64,000 nt of DNA from Onthophagus taurus (GCF_036711975.1 NC_091973.1:10850001-10914000), one strand, 5' to 3'; positions 22,421 through 33,148 are shown, counted from the first letter of the stretch. Made by a program: numbers and translations. The notes: a model not told the origin generated them from the sequence alone.

Positions 22421-22866
22421 AGTAGTAGATAAAAGCCGATTCTAGAACCTCCTCTCAGAACCTCAGGTCAAGGCCAAGGCCAAGGTCACGTTGAGTGACC
22501 ATGACCTTGACCTTGCCCTGAGGTTCTGGGAGGAGGTTCCAGAATCGGCTATTGCAAAGGGGGTCGTTGACCAGTAACCTTGACCTAAACAATGACCTTT
22601 ACTTTGAGCTCACCTCAGGTCAAGATCACGTTTAGTGACCATGACCTTGATCAGTAACCTTGACCTGAACAATGACCTTTACTTTGACCTCAACGGAGAC
22701 CTTGAAGTCAACCTTAATTGTGACCATGACATTGACCTTGTACGTGACCTGAAATGAAGGTTACACGACGTGAGTTCATTGAAAACCCCACTTCGGAGGA
22801 GGTATGCTTTAAATAGCAGATAGAAAATCGTGTTCAACAGTATTGAAGTAAGAGTGTTGTGAACAT
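22421..22866 (+). repeat. Left terminal inverted repeat of the Polinton
   Basis: 446 bases that match 40484-40929 in inverted orientation with few substitutions. It contains inverted sub-repeats around 22434-22556 (a long foldback made by the AGCCGATTCTAGAACCTCC block and its inverse). I count 13 exact AGGTCA/TGACCT hexamers. It ends at the start codon region of POLB (ATG at 22865), so any POLB promoter must lie within the repeat. Confidence 0.95.
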
Positions 22867-25800
22867 GTTGACCTGCGACGTGTGTTACAAAGAGTTTACT
22901 AGACCAGATAATCTTGTGAGACATCAACGCACAGCATGTATTGGGAAACGTCGAAAGGTGGAAGAGGATCAACAAGGAGATGTTATAGTGTGTGAAATAT
23001 GTGATGAACACGTAACCAGACAATGTTATTCCTCACATCTGCGCAGCAACAAACATAAACAGAAAGCCTTCGTAATAATAGATGATGGTGTAGAAAAAAT
23101 AGATTCGATATTTGGAGATAAAATATGTAGTTTTAGAGTGAGCGATCATGAACGGAAGTACGTAGACATGAAGGAATTCAGTAACCGAATTAGAGAAAAA
23201 GTTATCAGTTTGATACAGTCCGTGAGGAATGTAAATGGTAGTTTAAAAGTGAATACGGAAATTTTTGGATTGTATTTCATAAATACGAAGGAAGAAGTGG
23301 AAATCAAATCATTCAACACAAAAAATAAAATTATAACAGTAGCCGTAGACTTGTACCAAACATACGAGGACCTTATGGACGAGATTATGGTGAAAATGTC
23401 GGAATTCCAAGAACGGGACTCAGGTAAGAGTATAAGAATAGAAAAGTAGTAAAATGCGAAACTAAAGGCGTTAATACTGCAGGTTGGACCTTGTTGGAAA
23501 TATTATATCTTGAGGTGAACTGTAACAAGTTTAATCCTACAAGAGCATCGAGCTACATCGACTTACCGACATCCATAAAAGGGAAGAGAGCGGTAATAAA
23601 CGTGCAAAATAACGATAATAAGTGCTTTGCTTGGGCACTGATATCCGCGCTGTACCAACCCACAGGTTTACCGCAAAGAATATCATCATACCCAGATTAT
23701 AGGGAAACAGAATTAAAGTTTGACTGCGTAACATTCCCAGTACCCATCAGAGACATACCAAAATTTGAGGAAGAAAATAACATTTCAATTAACGTCTATG
23801 GTATAAATTCTTGGTATAATGGAGAGAAAATGGTAGATGATATTGTAACTGTATGTATATGTAAACAGAAACGGGAGCGTCATGTAAACTTATTAGTAGT
23901 CAGCGACAATTTCGGGAATAACCACTATTGTTGGATAAAAAACTTATCTCGACTGATAAATACACAATCATCGACTCATGAACATCAAAGATATATTTGT
24001 GAGGGTTGTTTGCAATACTTTTCAACTGAAGACAAGTTGGTACGACATCAGATGGATGACTGTAAAAAAGTGAAAGCAACAGTACCAAGCGAACAAATAA
24101 AAGTGAATAAGTTCGGACATCTAGAAAAGGAAAATGTTTTACAATTTGAAGGATTTGAAAAAAAAATGAAAGTTCCGTTTGTGGTGTACGCCGATTTCGA
24201 GGCGATTCTGAAACCCTTAACGCCCGAAGAAGGAAAAGTTTACGATGATAATAAACCATATACGGCCCGATGTTTTGAACACGAACCATACGCGTTTGCG
24301 TACTACATTAAGTGTGCTTACGATGATAACTTATCGAAATTCCGAATATACCGAGGGCGAAACGCTGCTCTGGAATTTATTATAAGATTGGAGAAGGATG
24401 TAATAGAGATCTATAAACAACATTTGAGGCAAACAAAGGATATGATACCGCTAAGCTGTCTGGACCAATTTGTACATGAACTGAGTTCCGTATGTCACAT
24501 TTGTGATAAACCAATAAACAAAGAAGAGAAAGTGTGTGATCACGATCACTTGACAGGATTGTATAGGGGTCCTGCGCATTCCGTCTGCAATATAAATTAT
24601 AAATTACCGATGTTTATCCCTGTGTTTTTCCACAACCTGTCGAATTACGATGCCCACATGTTTGTGAAAAGTATTGCCCTAAACAAGGAGGAAGTAGAGG
24701 TGATAGCACAAAACAAAGAAAAATATATTTCTTTTTCCAAAAAAATAGTTGTCGGAGAAACAACCGATAACAAGGGAAAGAAACGCAAAGTGTTTATGAA
24801 AATAAGATTCGTCGACTCGTTTAGATTTATGGCGAGTTCTTTGGAAAAGTTGGTTTCATATTTGGATGATAAGGATTGTGTGGAAGTGAAAAAAAAATTC
24901 AAAGACTCTGAAGAATTTAGATTGATGCGCCAGAAAGGTGTATTTCCATATTCGTTCGTAGATTCGTTTGAAAAGTTGGAGTATAGTAAATTGCCTGATC
25001 ATACACAGTTTTACGACATATTGAGTTCAAGTAATATTTCAAAGGAACAATACTCTAGAGCACAGACTGTATGGAATAAATTTAAGTGTACAACGTTGGG
25101 AGAATACAGTGACCTGTATTTGACGTCAGATGTGTTAATGTTGACTGACGTCTTTGAAAATTTCAGGACAATATCTTTGGAGAATTACAATCTGGATCCT
25201 TGCCATTATTATACTGCGCCCGGGTTTGGGTGGGATGCTCTGTTAAAAATGACAGGTGTAAAATTAGAATTGTTATCAGACATTGACATGTTACACTTTT
25301 TTAAGAAAGGAATTAGAGGCGGTCTCTGTATGTGTGTAAAACGATCTGCAATAGCAAACAACAAGTTCCTTGACGATTTTAACCCGGAAAAACCATCATC
25401 ATATATTCTATACTTGGACGCTACCAATTTGTATGGGTATGCAATGAGTTGTAAATTACCAACAGGCGGTTTTCGATGGTTGTCGAACCAAGAAATAGCA
25501 GATATAGATGTGGAGTGTTTAGATGATGAACACCTTGGTTATGTCTTTGAAGTGGATTTGGAGTATCCCGAAAGGTTACACAACCAGCATGATGATCTAC
25601 CGTTTTGTCCCGAAAACATAATCGCTCCCGGATCGAAGCATCCTAAGTTGATTGCGAACTTACAAAATAAATCGAAATACATAATTCACTATGTAAACCT
25701 ACGTGAATGTGTGAAAAAAGGTCTTAAGCTAACCAAAATACACCGTGCATTGCAATTTCAACAATCGCCGTGGATGAAACCATATATCGATTTTAACTCT

Positions 25801-26697
25801 GAGAAACGAATGAATGCTACGAATGAATTTGGGAAAAATCATTATAAACAAATGAATAATATCGTGTATGGGAAAACGATGGAAAATGTTGAAAATAGAG
25901 TCGATATACGATTAGTGTCACATTGGGAGAATCGTTACAGGAGACCCGGTGCAGAAGCTCTTATCGCAAAGCCGACTTTCAAGTCATCGAAAATTTTCTG
26001 CCATAATTTGGCAGCCATTGAAATGCAGAAGGTGGAGGTCAAATATAACAAACCTCTGTATGTAGGGTTTAGCGTACTGGAATTGTCGAAAGCGGTCATT
26101 TATAACTTTTTTTATAATTATTTAAAAGAGAAATATGGTGAAAACGTATTATTGTTATATACAGATACGGATTCGTTAATTCTCGAAATATTTACTGAGA
26201 ATGTATACCAGGATATCAAAGAAAATATAGAGATGTTCGATACCTCTAATTACAAGTTAAACAACAGACATAATATTCCTCCAGGGCCGCCGATAGTTGG
26301 AAAAATGAAAGATGAGTACCCAAATACGATATTAACATCGTTTTATGGTACAGGAGCTAAAGCTTATTGTATTAACACTTTGGAAGGAGTTGTCAAGCGT
26401 GCCAAGGGTGTGAAAAAGTATGTTATCGATAAAAACTTAAGTGTTTCAGAATATAAACGGATTATCGAAGATGGAGGTTCTGTGCGAAAAAAGATGTATG
26501 TCTTTCGCTCCTCCTATCACACGATGTATACAGAACTAAAGAATAAAGTGGCGCTCTCTGCACATGACGATAAACGTTACGTGATGGAGGATGGATGTCA
26601 TACGTTAGCTTGGGGAAACTATCTTATTGAAGATCTACGCAGGGAAGATCTTTTGGACAACTTATTGGAGTTGTTAAACGTAAACATGTATGGCTAG
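22865..26697 (+). CDS. POLB: Polinton DNA polymerase B, two exons
   Basis: Family-B DNA polymerase of the protein-primed type, expected to copy the element's DNA. Exon 1 is 22865-23423 and exon 2 is 23483-26697; joined they give about 1257 residues. The intron (23424-23482) has GTAAGA and CTGCAG borders and holds an in-frame stop, so it must be removed. Exon 1 opens with a C2H2 finger (CDVCYKEFTRPDNLVRHQ) and a second CEICDEHVTRQCYSSHL. In exon 2 a further finger lies near 23995-24065. Exonuclease motifs lie near 24187 (YADFEAIL), 24628 (HNLSNYDAH) and 25110-25150. Between the first two is a CxxC/HDHLTG cluster like an endonuclease-VII fold (24490-24600). Polymerase motifs are DATNLYGYAM (25417), KQMNNIVYGKT (25849) and YTDTDSL (26158). 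All catalytic residues look intact. Confidence 0.95.
23424..23482 (+). other. 59-bp spliceosomal intron in POLB
   Basis: Donor CAG|GTAAGA, acceptor CTGCAG|GT, phase 1. Removal joins an exon ending in RDSG to WTLLEILYLEV, which restores the continuous sequence expected in Polinton polymerases. Unspliced reading meets TAG within the intron. Confidence 0.85.
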
Positions 26698-26851
26698 TTA
26701 AATTGCGATCAGTTAATTTGTAAAAAAAAAAAAATACTTGCTTGTATCACAAAACTTGTATATAAAGTAGAAAGTAGGTTGTTAAAAAGGTTACTTGAAA
26801 TAAAATCAACGAAATTAAAAAAAAAAGTTTTTTATTTTCTTAGTGTAAAAA

Positions 26852-27787
26852 TTATAATACATCCTTTTTTGCAATCCAAGAATTATGAGAGCTATCCATT
26901 CCCAACCATTTCACTCGGACTTTATTTCCTTTTCGACGAAGAACTTTTTCAATTAAAAATACATCCGGGTGTTTCACACGTTGTAATTCTTCGTCGTAAA
27001 ATGCTCCAAGAATGGGTTCTCCTCTACCATCTTTAATAAGGTAAGTCCTGGGATTAGTATTTTGAACTGTCGCTATGGTGAAAATTTCATTGGACCAAGT
27101 TGGTTGGTAACCTTTAGCAAAAGCGTGTCTGTACTTGCTAATTCGCACGTGTTCCCCCACATTAAATTTATGGTGGTTGGGGTCGACAACTTTAATGGAA
27201 TTGTATACAGTATTTAACAGAGCAGATTCATTTCGTCGATTAACAGCTGAAGGTTTCATGTGAATGGTGCGATGTATTGTGTTGTTGTAAGATTTTAGTA
27301 ATTTGGGTAGTAAGTCTAACCAGCGATAATTTCCTTGCATACTAAATTCTTTCCACATTTTATTTTTTAGGGTTCTATTAAACCGTTCGATAATCGAGCT
27401 TTTTAAAGTGGAATAGGTGCTGTAATGATTAATGTTAAGTTGTTCCATTAATTTTTGAAAATCGCTATTGTAAAACTCTTTCCCATTATCGGTTTGTAAG
27501 TTGCTCGGAGTAATATTCTTTTTACTATGCAAAATGTCCTTCATAGCTTGAGTAACCTCTTTCCCAGTTTTGGTTTTGAGTGGTAAGGCCCATGCGTATT
27601 TTGAAAAAGCGTTGATAACAGTCAGTATATACTTGTAACCTTTATTGACCGACGCATATGGGATCATTTCAACCAAATCAGCTTGATAAAGATCCAATAG
27701 TCCGTGAAGCAGAACGCGGCGTCGCCGATAATGTCGTCTCGCAGGTGCATGTAGTTCGTTAACGAGATCTCGCTTAACACTAACCAT
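26852..27787 (-). CDS. INT: Polinton integrase with chromodomain
   Basis: 311-residue retroviral-type DDE integrase that would insert the element and make the 6-bp duplication. The catalytic aspartates are D37 (YQADLVEM) and D100 (LQTDNGKEF) and the glutamate is E134 (SSIIERFNR). YKYILTVINAFSKYAWALPL, between the first two, is typical of the fold. The C-terminal region has an SH3-like basic stretch and a chromodomain-like end (VRVKWLGMDSSHNSWI), which may direct it to modified histones. The N-terminal zinc-binding domain is short or absent (the frame opens only about 36 residues before D37). The start overlaps the stop of the upstream gene by one base. It converges with POLB, leaving 154 bases between stops. 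Confidence 0.93.
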   Translation of the reverse strand: MVSVKRDLVNELHAPARRHYRRRRVLLHGLLDLYQADLVEMIPYASVNKGYKYILTVINAFSKYAWALPLKTKTGKEVTQAMKDILHSKKNITPSNLQTDNGKEFYNSDFQKLMEQLNINHYSTYSTLKSSIIERFNRTLKNKMWKEFSMQGNYRWLDLLPKLLKSYNNTIHRTIHMKPSAVNRRNESALLNTVYNSIKVVDPNHHKFNVGEHVRISKYRHAFAKGYQPTWSNEIFTIATVQNTNPRTYLIKDGRGEPILGAFYDEELQRVKHPDVFLIEKVLRRKGNKVRVKWLGMDSSHNSWIAKKDVL

Positions 27788-28194
27788 TACTCTACAACCC
27801 CTTCAATCAACAACTCTACAAGAAAAGGTAGTCCTCCTATCGGTGCATTATTTTTACACTTAATGGTATCTCCGCGTTTGAGTTGAACTCCCTGGAGCGA
27901 CTTAATAACGATATCGTTAACAAGTAACTGAACATGAGCGGACTTTACAACATCTTTTATCATACCTTCGTAGAAAGAATTGATGTAATCCGTAATTCCA
28001 CTTTTGTTTGTGATTTTATAAAGTTTTGTTTTTGGATCAACATCTCCATCACCACGTAAAGTTAAAATAAATGTTGATGAAGGTTGTAGAACTTCGGATC
28101 TTGCTATGTGGTTCTGTATAACATGGTGGTGAACATGCTTACCAAATTTATCGATAGATGTAGAACCATGTTCACCAAAACGGTTTAAAGGCAT
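27787..28194 (-). CDS. Unidentified 135-residue Polinton protein
   Basis: I do not recognise it. It is a complete frame beginning MPLNRFGEHG, rich in histidine near residues 20-28 and in beta-type alternation afterwards (TFILTLRGDGDV, VQLLVNDIVI). It ends in a hydrophobic PFLVELLIEG stretch. It lies between the integrase and a coiled-coil protein in a run of minus-strand genes, with a one-base overlap with INT. Its position suggests an element protein, perhaps structural; no function can be assigned. Confidence 0.7.
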   Translation of the reverse strand: MPLNRFGEHGSTSIDKFGKHVHHHVIQNHIARSEVLQPSSTFILTLRGDGDVDPKTKLYKITNKSGITDYINSFYEGMIKDVVKSAHVQLLVNDIVIKSLQGVQLKRGDTIKCKNNAPIGGLPFLVELLIEGVVE

Positions 28195-28240
28195 ATTGGC
28201 TTCTGAAGCGTCACAGAAACAGAAAAAAGTTTATATACCC

Positions 28241-29401
28241 TTAACGAATGACTTGCGCTTCCCGTAATTCCTCTATGAGGGATATAATTTCGTTATGATG
28301 AGCAGTATGACCTGCTGCTTCGGAAGCAAGTAGTAAACGCAACCGATCAACTAATTCGTTCACGTCGTCCCAGTATTCGTACTCTTTAATTGCAGCAGGT
28401 ACTAACAACTTATTTAAGTGACCTGATCCAGTTTTAGGTTTTGGCCAATATCGAGCCCAGTACACATTTGGTCTTTGACCCAAGGAAATTGGTTTGATTA
28501 TGTTCACAAACTTTTCATTTTCATCATCAGTTATGATACTTTTTGAAGCGTCATAATCTCTTTTATGTACATTCGAACGTTGTAAGATATCTTTGTAATT
28601 TCTCGCATCTGGTAAAGTAAATTTACCCGGTTTATTTTTGAATAACAACTCGTATAACCCCGGTGTTCCTGTATAAGTAAATTCACCCACCAAAATGTTT
28701 TTCCCGTCAAACGTTATTGGTTGATTTGCGATATACAATCCATCGGTAAGTGCACGAACACCGTAAGTTTGATCGAACTCGTTATTTACATCTACTGTTA
28801 AACCCGTAACATAGGTACGTGGTAAGGGGTCCAGCTGCCCTAAAGCTTCTCTAATAACTGTCTGTTCCATCATTCCCTCCATATTCTCTTTCATGCGCGC
28901 CAACTGCTCCCTAGCGTCCCGCTCGTAGACATCTAAAGATGTGTCTGACTCACGAACAGAAAACTCAGGTGTAGTATCTCGACCCTCGAACACCTCTTCG
29001 TCGCTGAGAAATTGCGGACTCCGTGCGAGTTCCGGTGAAACATCCATGCTAGCTCCCGGTTTAATGGGTGTTGACGTAACTCTACGTTTAGGTTTCACTC
29101 TAGGAGTTTCCAGTTTAAGTCCTTTAGAAGGTTTCTGCAAGTCAGCCAGTAAGGCTGAGATATCTGGTGACTGCTCCTTTTTCGGGGTAAATAAATCACG
29201 TTTTATCCCGAATTTATTGTCGAGCGCTAATAAATTGACAGTTTGTAATTTTTTGGAAATATCTGTCAGAGGTTCTTTCAGTGGAGCGAGTTGAGCTTCG
29301 GCAATGGACTGCTTCTGTTTTATATCTCCTTTCAAAGTGCGTATTTTATGTTTAACATCTTCTCGCGCAGCTATTAACTGTTGTGCAACATTACGATTCA
29401 T
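28241..29401 (-). CDS. Polinton coiled-coil protein (386 aa, function unknown)
   Basis: The N-terminal 60 residues are charged and helical (AAREDVKHKIRTLKGDIKQK), likely a coiled coil. A polar, serine- and proline-rich linker follows to about residue 160. A globular C-terminal half comes next with the conserved-looking segments YIANQPITFDGKNILVGEF and GTPGLYELLFKNKPG. I recall similar C-terminal halves in many insect predicted proteins (a domain of unknown function, possibly DUF8207), without a known activity. Such proteins sit beside integrase and ATPase genes in insect Polintons, so a virion or packaging role is plausible but inferred. Confidence 0.75.
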   Translation of the reverse strand: MNRNVAQQLIAAREDVKHKIRTLKGDIKQKQSIAEAQLAPLKEPLTDISKKLQTVNLLALDNKFGIKRDLFTPKKEQSPDISALLADLQKPSKGLKLETPRVKPKRRVTSTPIKPGASMDVSPELARSPQFLSDEEVFEGRDTTPEFSVRESDTSLDVYERDAREQLARMKENMEGMMEQTVIREALGQLDPLPRTYVTGLTVDVNNEFDQTYGVRALTDGLYIANQPITFDGKNILVGEFTYTGTPGLYELLFKNKPGKFTLPDARNYKDILQRSNVHKRDYDASKSIITDDENEKFVNIIKPISLGQRPNVYWARYWPKPKTGSGHLNKLLVPAAIKEYEYWDDVNELVDRLRLLLASEAAGHTAHHNEIISLIEELREAQVIR

Positions 29402-29464
29402 AGTTCAACGTGATAGTGTAATGATCGCACAGAGACTGAGCATGCAGTCGTAAAGTCAATGGTT

Positions 29465-30166
29465 TTACAGTATAATGTACTCATCGAAACCTTTCCGATA
29501 GCGTCCGTTATTTTTATCGCAATCTAAATCAATAACTAATATACCGTGCGGTGTATCCCAACAAGTTCGACAAATTCTGACAAAATCATCCCACGTAATG
29601 TCCCCTAGCAAATGATCGTTGTAAATATGTTTCAAGTTAGTGAGATCTTGTTTAAATAAAACTAAAAGGTTGCAATTGTCACGTAAAAGCTGCTTGGAAA
29701 TGGCGCTATAACTTTGAGCGAGTAAAAAAGTATCAACGTTTCTATGACGACCGTATGAAAAATATTCCTTGATAATCTGTTGCTCTGTAGGAGCAATATC
29801 ATCAAAAATAATAATTGAATATTCTTTCACCTTTGACGGTGGTAGAAATCGTCCGACATCTGAGTATTCATAATAGCCGCAAGAGCGGATAGGTTTAAGT
29901 AATTGTCGTAGAAATTCGTATTTGATTTGGTAGAGTGAATTAGAGCACAAATATACATTCAAAAAGCGCAACCCGTTGAGAGCTGTCAATAAAGTTAACA
30001 TTACGTTTGTTTTTCCGGCACCCGAAGAACCAATTATCAAACCACGTTTACATTCCCCACCAAATAATTCGCTATGTCGTTTAAATTTATTTGCAGCGAA
30101 GTCGTTATGAAGATTACAGATTGGTAGTGTTAAAGGTTGGCTAACAAACTTAACGTCTTCAACCAT
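29465..30166 (-). CDS. ATP: Packaging ATPase, FtsK/HerA type
   Basis: 233-residue P-loop ATPase of the type that pumps DNA into capsids in Polintons, virophages and adenovirus-like viruses. Walker A is GSSGAGKT at residues 46-53 and Walker B SIIIFDD at 117-123. A sensor-like glutamine lies in LLAQSYS (about 148-154). The length is usual for the family. The frame starts with MVEDVKF at 30166 and is uninterrupted. Downstream on the same strand lie the coiled-coil protein and integrase. Confidence 0.93.
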   Translation of the reverse strand: MVEDVKFVSQPLTLPICNLHNDFAANKFKRHSELFGGECKRGLIIGSSGAGKTNVMLTLLTALNGLRFLNVYLCSNSLYQIKYEFLRQLLKPIRSCGYYEYSDVGRFLPPSKVKEYSIIIFDDIAPTEQQIIKEYFSYGRHRNVDTFLLAQSYSAISKQLLRDNCNLLVLFKQDLTNLKHIYNDHLLGDITWDDFVRICRTCWDTPHGILVIDLDCDKNNGRYRKGFDEYIIL

Positions 30167-30809
30167 GTTGACGGGTGATACTTGAACGGGAGATTAACAA
30201 GAAATGAAGTCGTAGTAGAAAACAATGTTTATTTTATCATAAAATGTAGCATACAAAAAATTTCAGCAGATTATTTATTATCATTGTTTCAAAATAATGG
30301 TTTACAACACTTTAACTATATAAACTGTTAACATTGAGTTTGAAAGTTATTTAAAGCGTGCGTAATATTACACAATATTTATTTTACAATAAGACGTGGT
30401 ATACATAAATTTACAAAATTATTTATTATCATGATTTCAAAAGTATCTGTATGGTTGATGTAGTAGAACCACCAGTGAGTTATTCACATACAGATGTTAT
30501 GTGATTAAACAAAATAAAGCAGTGTAAGTCACAGTACAATTTACACTACTTAGTATTAAATTAACAATAAGTAGATACGGTAAATATTCAAATAAGTAAT
30601 TAATAATACATATTAACAAAAGCATGGGAGCGGTAACAATAAGTAGATACGGTAAATATTCAAATAAATAATTAATAATACATATAAACAAAAGCATGGG
30701 AGCGGAAAAGGTGAAAAGGAAGCGAACTTGTTGTCATATCATCAATTCGAACGATTTTCAGTATCACACAAGGATGGTGTACAAATTTGAAAAAACCACC
30801 TACAACATA
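30167..30809. other. Non-coding gap with a 72-bp tandem duplication
   Basis: Upstream of the ATPase. A 72-bp unit beginning AACAATAAGTAGATACGG is repeated at 30563-30634 and 30635-30706 with very few differences. The rest is AT-rich without a convincing gene. Promoter elements for the ATPase group probably lie here. Confidence 0.6.
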
Positions 30810-31370
30810 TTAGTTGCTGAGACATCCCTCCGACAATTCCTCAGTACTTTGATCCTCCTCAAGTTGTGGTTTAAAACAGACTCGAAACAAAGACACACGA
30901 CAACACATCGCACACCAATATTTTTTATTTAAAATAATAGTCTGCAATCGTTCAGAAGATGCATACTTTATTTTCGAGCGCAATTTCACACGACAATCCA
31001 GTTGTAAAACGTTCGTTATACTAATATGGTGTAGGCGGCGTCGACAACGATAGCAAAGGTTGCCCAAATGTGATTCATAAAAAACATACCTTGCTTGATA
31101 CTGAAGACCCACTCCGAAAGTTGAACTCCAATCAACCGGAGAACCGTGGAACAACTTATGTACGGTGCCTTGCGACATTTTCTTTCCAAAGCGTTCCACG
31201 GTGGGGAAGCAAACCTCCCCAAGATTGATTCGATCGCCCTTTCGGGATATTCGACGCCAGAAGCATATGTCCCAGCTGTACATTACGTTTAGTAGTAGAG
31301 TCTTTGGTAAAACATCTACTAACCGCAACGTACGGTCTTTACGGGAAATCGTCGAATTAACGCTCTCCAT
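30810..31370 (-). CDS. Doubtful minus-strand frame in Polinton, unidentified
   Basis: The open frame extends to 31529 but the first ATG (MESVNSTISRK) is at 31370, giving 186 residues. It is basic and cysteine-rich towards the end (CYRCRRRL, KYWCAMCCR). I recognise no family. Another short minus-strand frame (31016-31222) overlaps it, so codon evidence is ambiguous. It follows the proline-rich gene and could be its downstream partner or a non-coding 3' region. Confidence 0.3.
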   Translation of the reverse strand: MESVNSTISRKDRTLRLVDVLPKTLLLNVMYSWDICFWRRISRKGDRINLGEVCFPTVERFGKKMSQGTVHKLFHGSPVDWSSTFGVGLQYQARYVFYESHLGNLCYRCRRRLHHISITNVLQLDCRVKLRSKIKYASSERLQTIILNKKYWCAMCCRVSLFRVCFKPQLEEDQSTEELSEGCLSN

Positions 31371-31440
31371 AGCCAACTCCTGCAACGTTAACACTGCAAG
31401 AGACAAAAAAACTGAACGAGCTTCAAAAAAAAAAACGCTA

Positions 31441-32598
31441 TTAACCGTTGTCAGGCAGCAGCCTGAGAAGGGACTTATACAGGTTAATTTTGGTGTTGTA
31501 CATGTTAAGGATGTTTGAAGAAGCAGCAAAGCAGACGGTGGGATTCTGGTTTACTGCATTCAACGCGTTCACGAAGTGGCGCTTATGATGTTCCAAAGTC
31601 GTCACTTTGGTTTGCAATTGAGGTTTCAAGCCCAAGATGAAAAAATCCTCTTGGGACAAAAGATTGCTTGCCAAGTTGGTTGTTGAATGCAGAAACGCAT
31701 CAACCCATGGGTCGGGATGTGCGGTATTTACAGCTGGAAGATTTTGCCTCTGCGGGATAGTAGGGATAGGTAAAGGTGGTGGGAACACCACATTTTGTGG
31801 TGGGATAGTTGTGATAGTTGGCGGGCTGTCACGGATGTCGATGGTCACCTCTGGTGGAGATGTAACCACCGTTGCAGGTCTGGTTACTGTAGCGAGTGTA
31901 GGTACTCTTCGTGTGTTACGGGGAGGTTTGGCTAATGCGTTGCGCAGCAATCTACAGGAGTCTTGTGAAGCAGGAGAAGGGTTTGGGCGGGTAGTTTGTT
32001 TCACGCAACCCCTTGACAACAAGTTGACGCGTTTTTTTATACGGCGGGATGTGTACCGTATGGGTCCACTCGAGAAGACAGGCGAAACACATATCCTATC
32101 GGAGGGTTGGGATACGTCTTCCGTCGCTGGTACAGACGGTGCCGCAAGCACCTGGTTTTCAGCAGGTGCTTGACTTGTGACATCCGTATGTACAATATCT
32201 GGAAGTGGTTGTACCACGTCGGCCTGATTGGTAGCAGGTTCAGGTGGCACAACAACTTCCTGATATGTTCCTTCTTCTCGTATCTCCATACTGATGCGAG
32301 TTAAGCCGTAGGACGACAAGGTTGGACTGGTGGTAACAATCGCACCATTGTCGTTCCCTGGCTGTGACCGGAGCTCATTCATTATTTGCTCGTACAGTGG
32401 TGGGTCTGTAGTGAAATCCTGCATGGTACGACTCAAACCGTCAAAGTTGCCGCTGCAATATAATGGTAACGACGGTAGGCTTGACTCAACAACATTCGTA
32501 CTGTCGTTATTGCGTGGCAGCACGGCAACCAGTGGGTCGGTCATACCATCGGTATTATCGCTTGCACGAGCGTGGCTGTTACCAATTAAGTGAAGCAT
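31441..32598 (-). CDS. Proline-rich 385-residue protein, unidentified
   Basis: A long clean frame starting MLHLIGNSHARASDN. Residues 100-290 are low-complexity, with many Pro, Thr, Val and Ser. A basic patch (TSRRIKKRVNLLSR) near residue 185 could be a nuclear localisation signal. The last 110 residues look folded: an SQEDFFILGLKPQLQ segment followed by LEHHKRHFVNALNAV resembles the short BESS dimerisation motif at the end of MADF/BESS transcription factors, but this is only a pattern impression. It is not part of the standard Polinton core, so it may be a lineage-specific or captured gene. Confidence 0.55.
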   Translation of the reverse strand: MLHLIGNSHARASDNTDGMTDPLVAVLPRNNDSTNVVESSLPSLPLYCSGNFDGLSRTMQDFTTDPPLYEQIMNELRSQPGNDNGAIVTTSPTLSSYGLTRISMEIREEGTYQEVVVPPEPATNQADVVQPLPDIVHTDVTSQAPAENQVLAAPSVPATEDVSQPSDRICVSPVFSSGPIRYTSRRIKKRVNLLSRGCVKQTTRPNPSPASQDSCRLLRNALAKPPRNTRRVPTLATVTRPATVVTSPPEVTIDIRDSPPTITTIPPQNVVFPPPLPIPTIPQRQNLPAVNTAHPDPWVDAFLHSTTNLASNLLSQEDFFILGLKPQLQTKVTTLEHHKRHFVNALNAVNQNPTVCFAASSNILNMYNTKINLYKSLLRLLPDNG

Positions 32599-32670
32599 AA
32601 TGGGAAAGACTTCAAGGAATCAAAAGGGTTACAAAAAATTTGGATTATTTTATTAAAATTATACGTTCGC

Positions 32671-32951
32671 TCACGTCTGACAAGTTTGCAATCCGCTGAA
32701 GAACCACTTTTCTCAGCGTATAACAATTAATGTCTGAAATCATCACAAACATACATGAAGAAAACCGATAAAAATTGTATTGATGTAACTTACTTTTCAA
32801 ATGGTTTTCTATCACGTCTGACAGGTTTGCAATGCGCTGAAGAACCACTTTTCTCAGCGTATAACAATTAATACCTGAAATCATCACAAACATACATGAA
32901 GAAAACCGATAAAAATTGTATTGATGTAACTTACTTTTCAAATGGTTTTCT
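32671..32951. repeat. 141-bp tandem duplication
   Basis: TCACGTCTGACA starts at 32671 and again at 32812; the two units differ at only a few positions over about 140 bases. Confidence 0.9.
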
Positions 32952-33148
32952 AGCAGAAGGCGATTTCTTCGTGGTCGGAAAAACACAGTTTTTAACAAAA
33001 TCTGTTATTATTGTAAACACACTTTTTAAGGAATTATCGTCTTTTGTACACTACTATATCACTCAGCGACTGCTGTACACGGAGTGAGGAGTAACCCACT
33101 TTCCACTACCTTTAAGTACGGGTTAGTGAACAGGTATTTGTCCGGTCA

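Noticed and set aside
22434..22556. Foldback inside the left Polinton repeat as a separate small transposon
   Set aside because: The same foldback is present in the right repeat at the mirrored place, so it is part of the terminal repeat and not a later insertion.
22859..22864. GTG start two codons before the POLB ATG
   Set aside because: Nuclear genes of insects normally start at ATG, and an ATG is present at 22865 directly before the first zinc finger.
28941..29294. Plus-strand frame opposite the coiled-coil Polinton gene
   Set aside because: It mirrors a minus-strand gene with clear protein character and shows no known motif.
31637..32173. 178-residue plus-strand frame opposite the proline-rich gene
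   Set aside because: Its glycine and valine richness is the complement of the Pro/Thr codons on the minus strand; no start context or neighbours support it.
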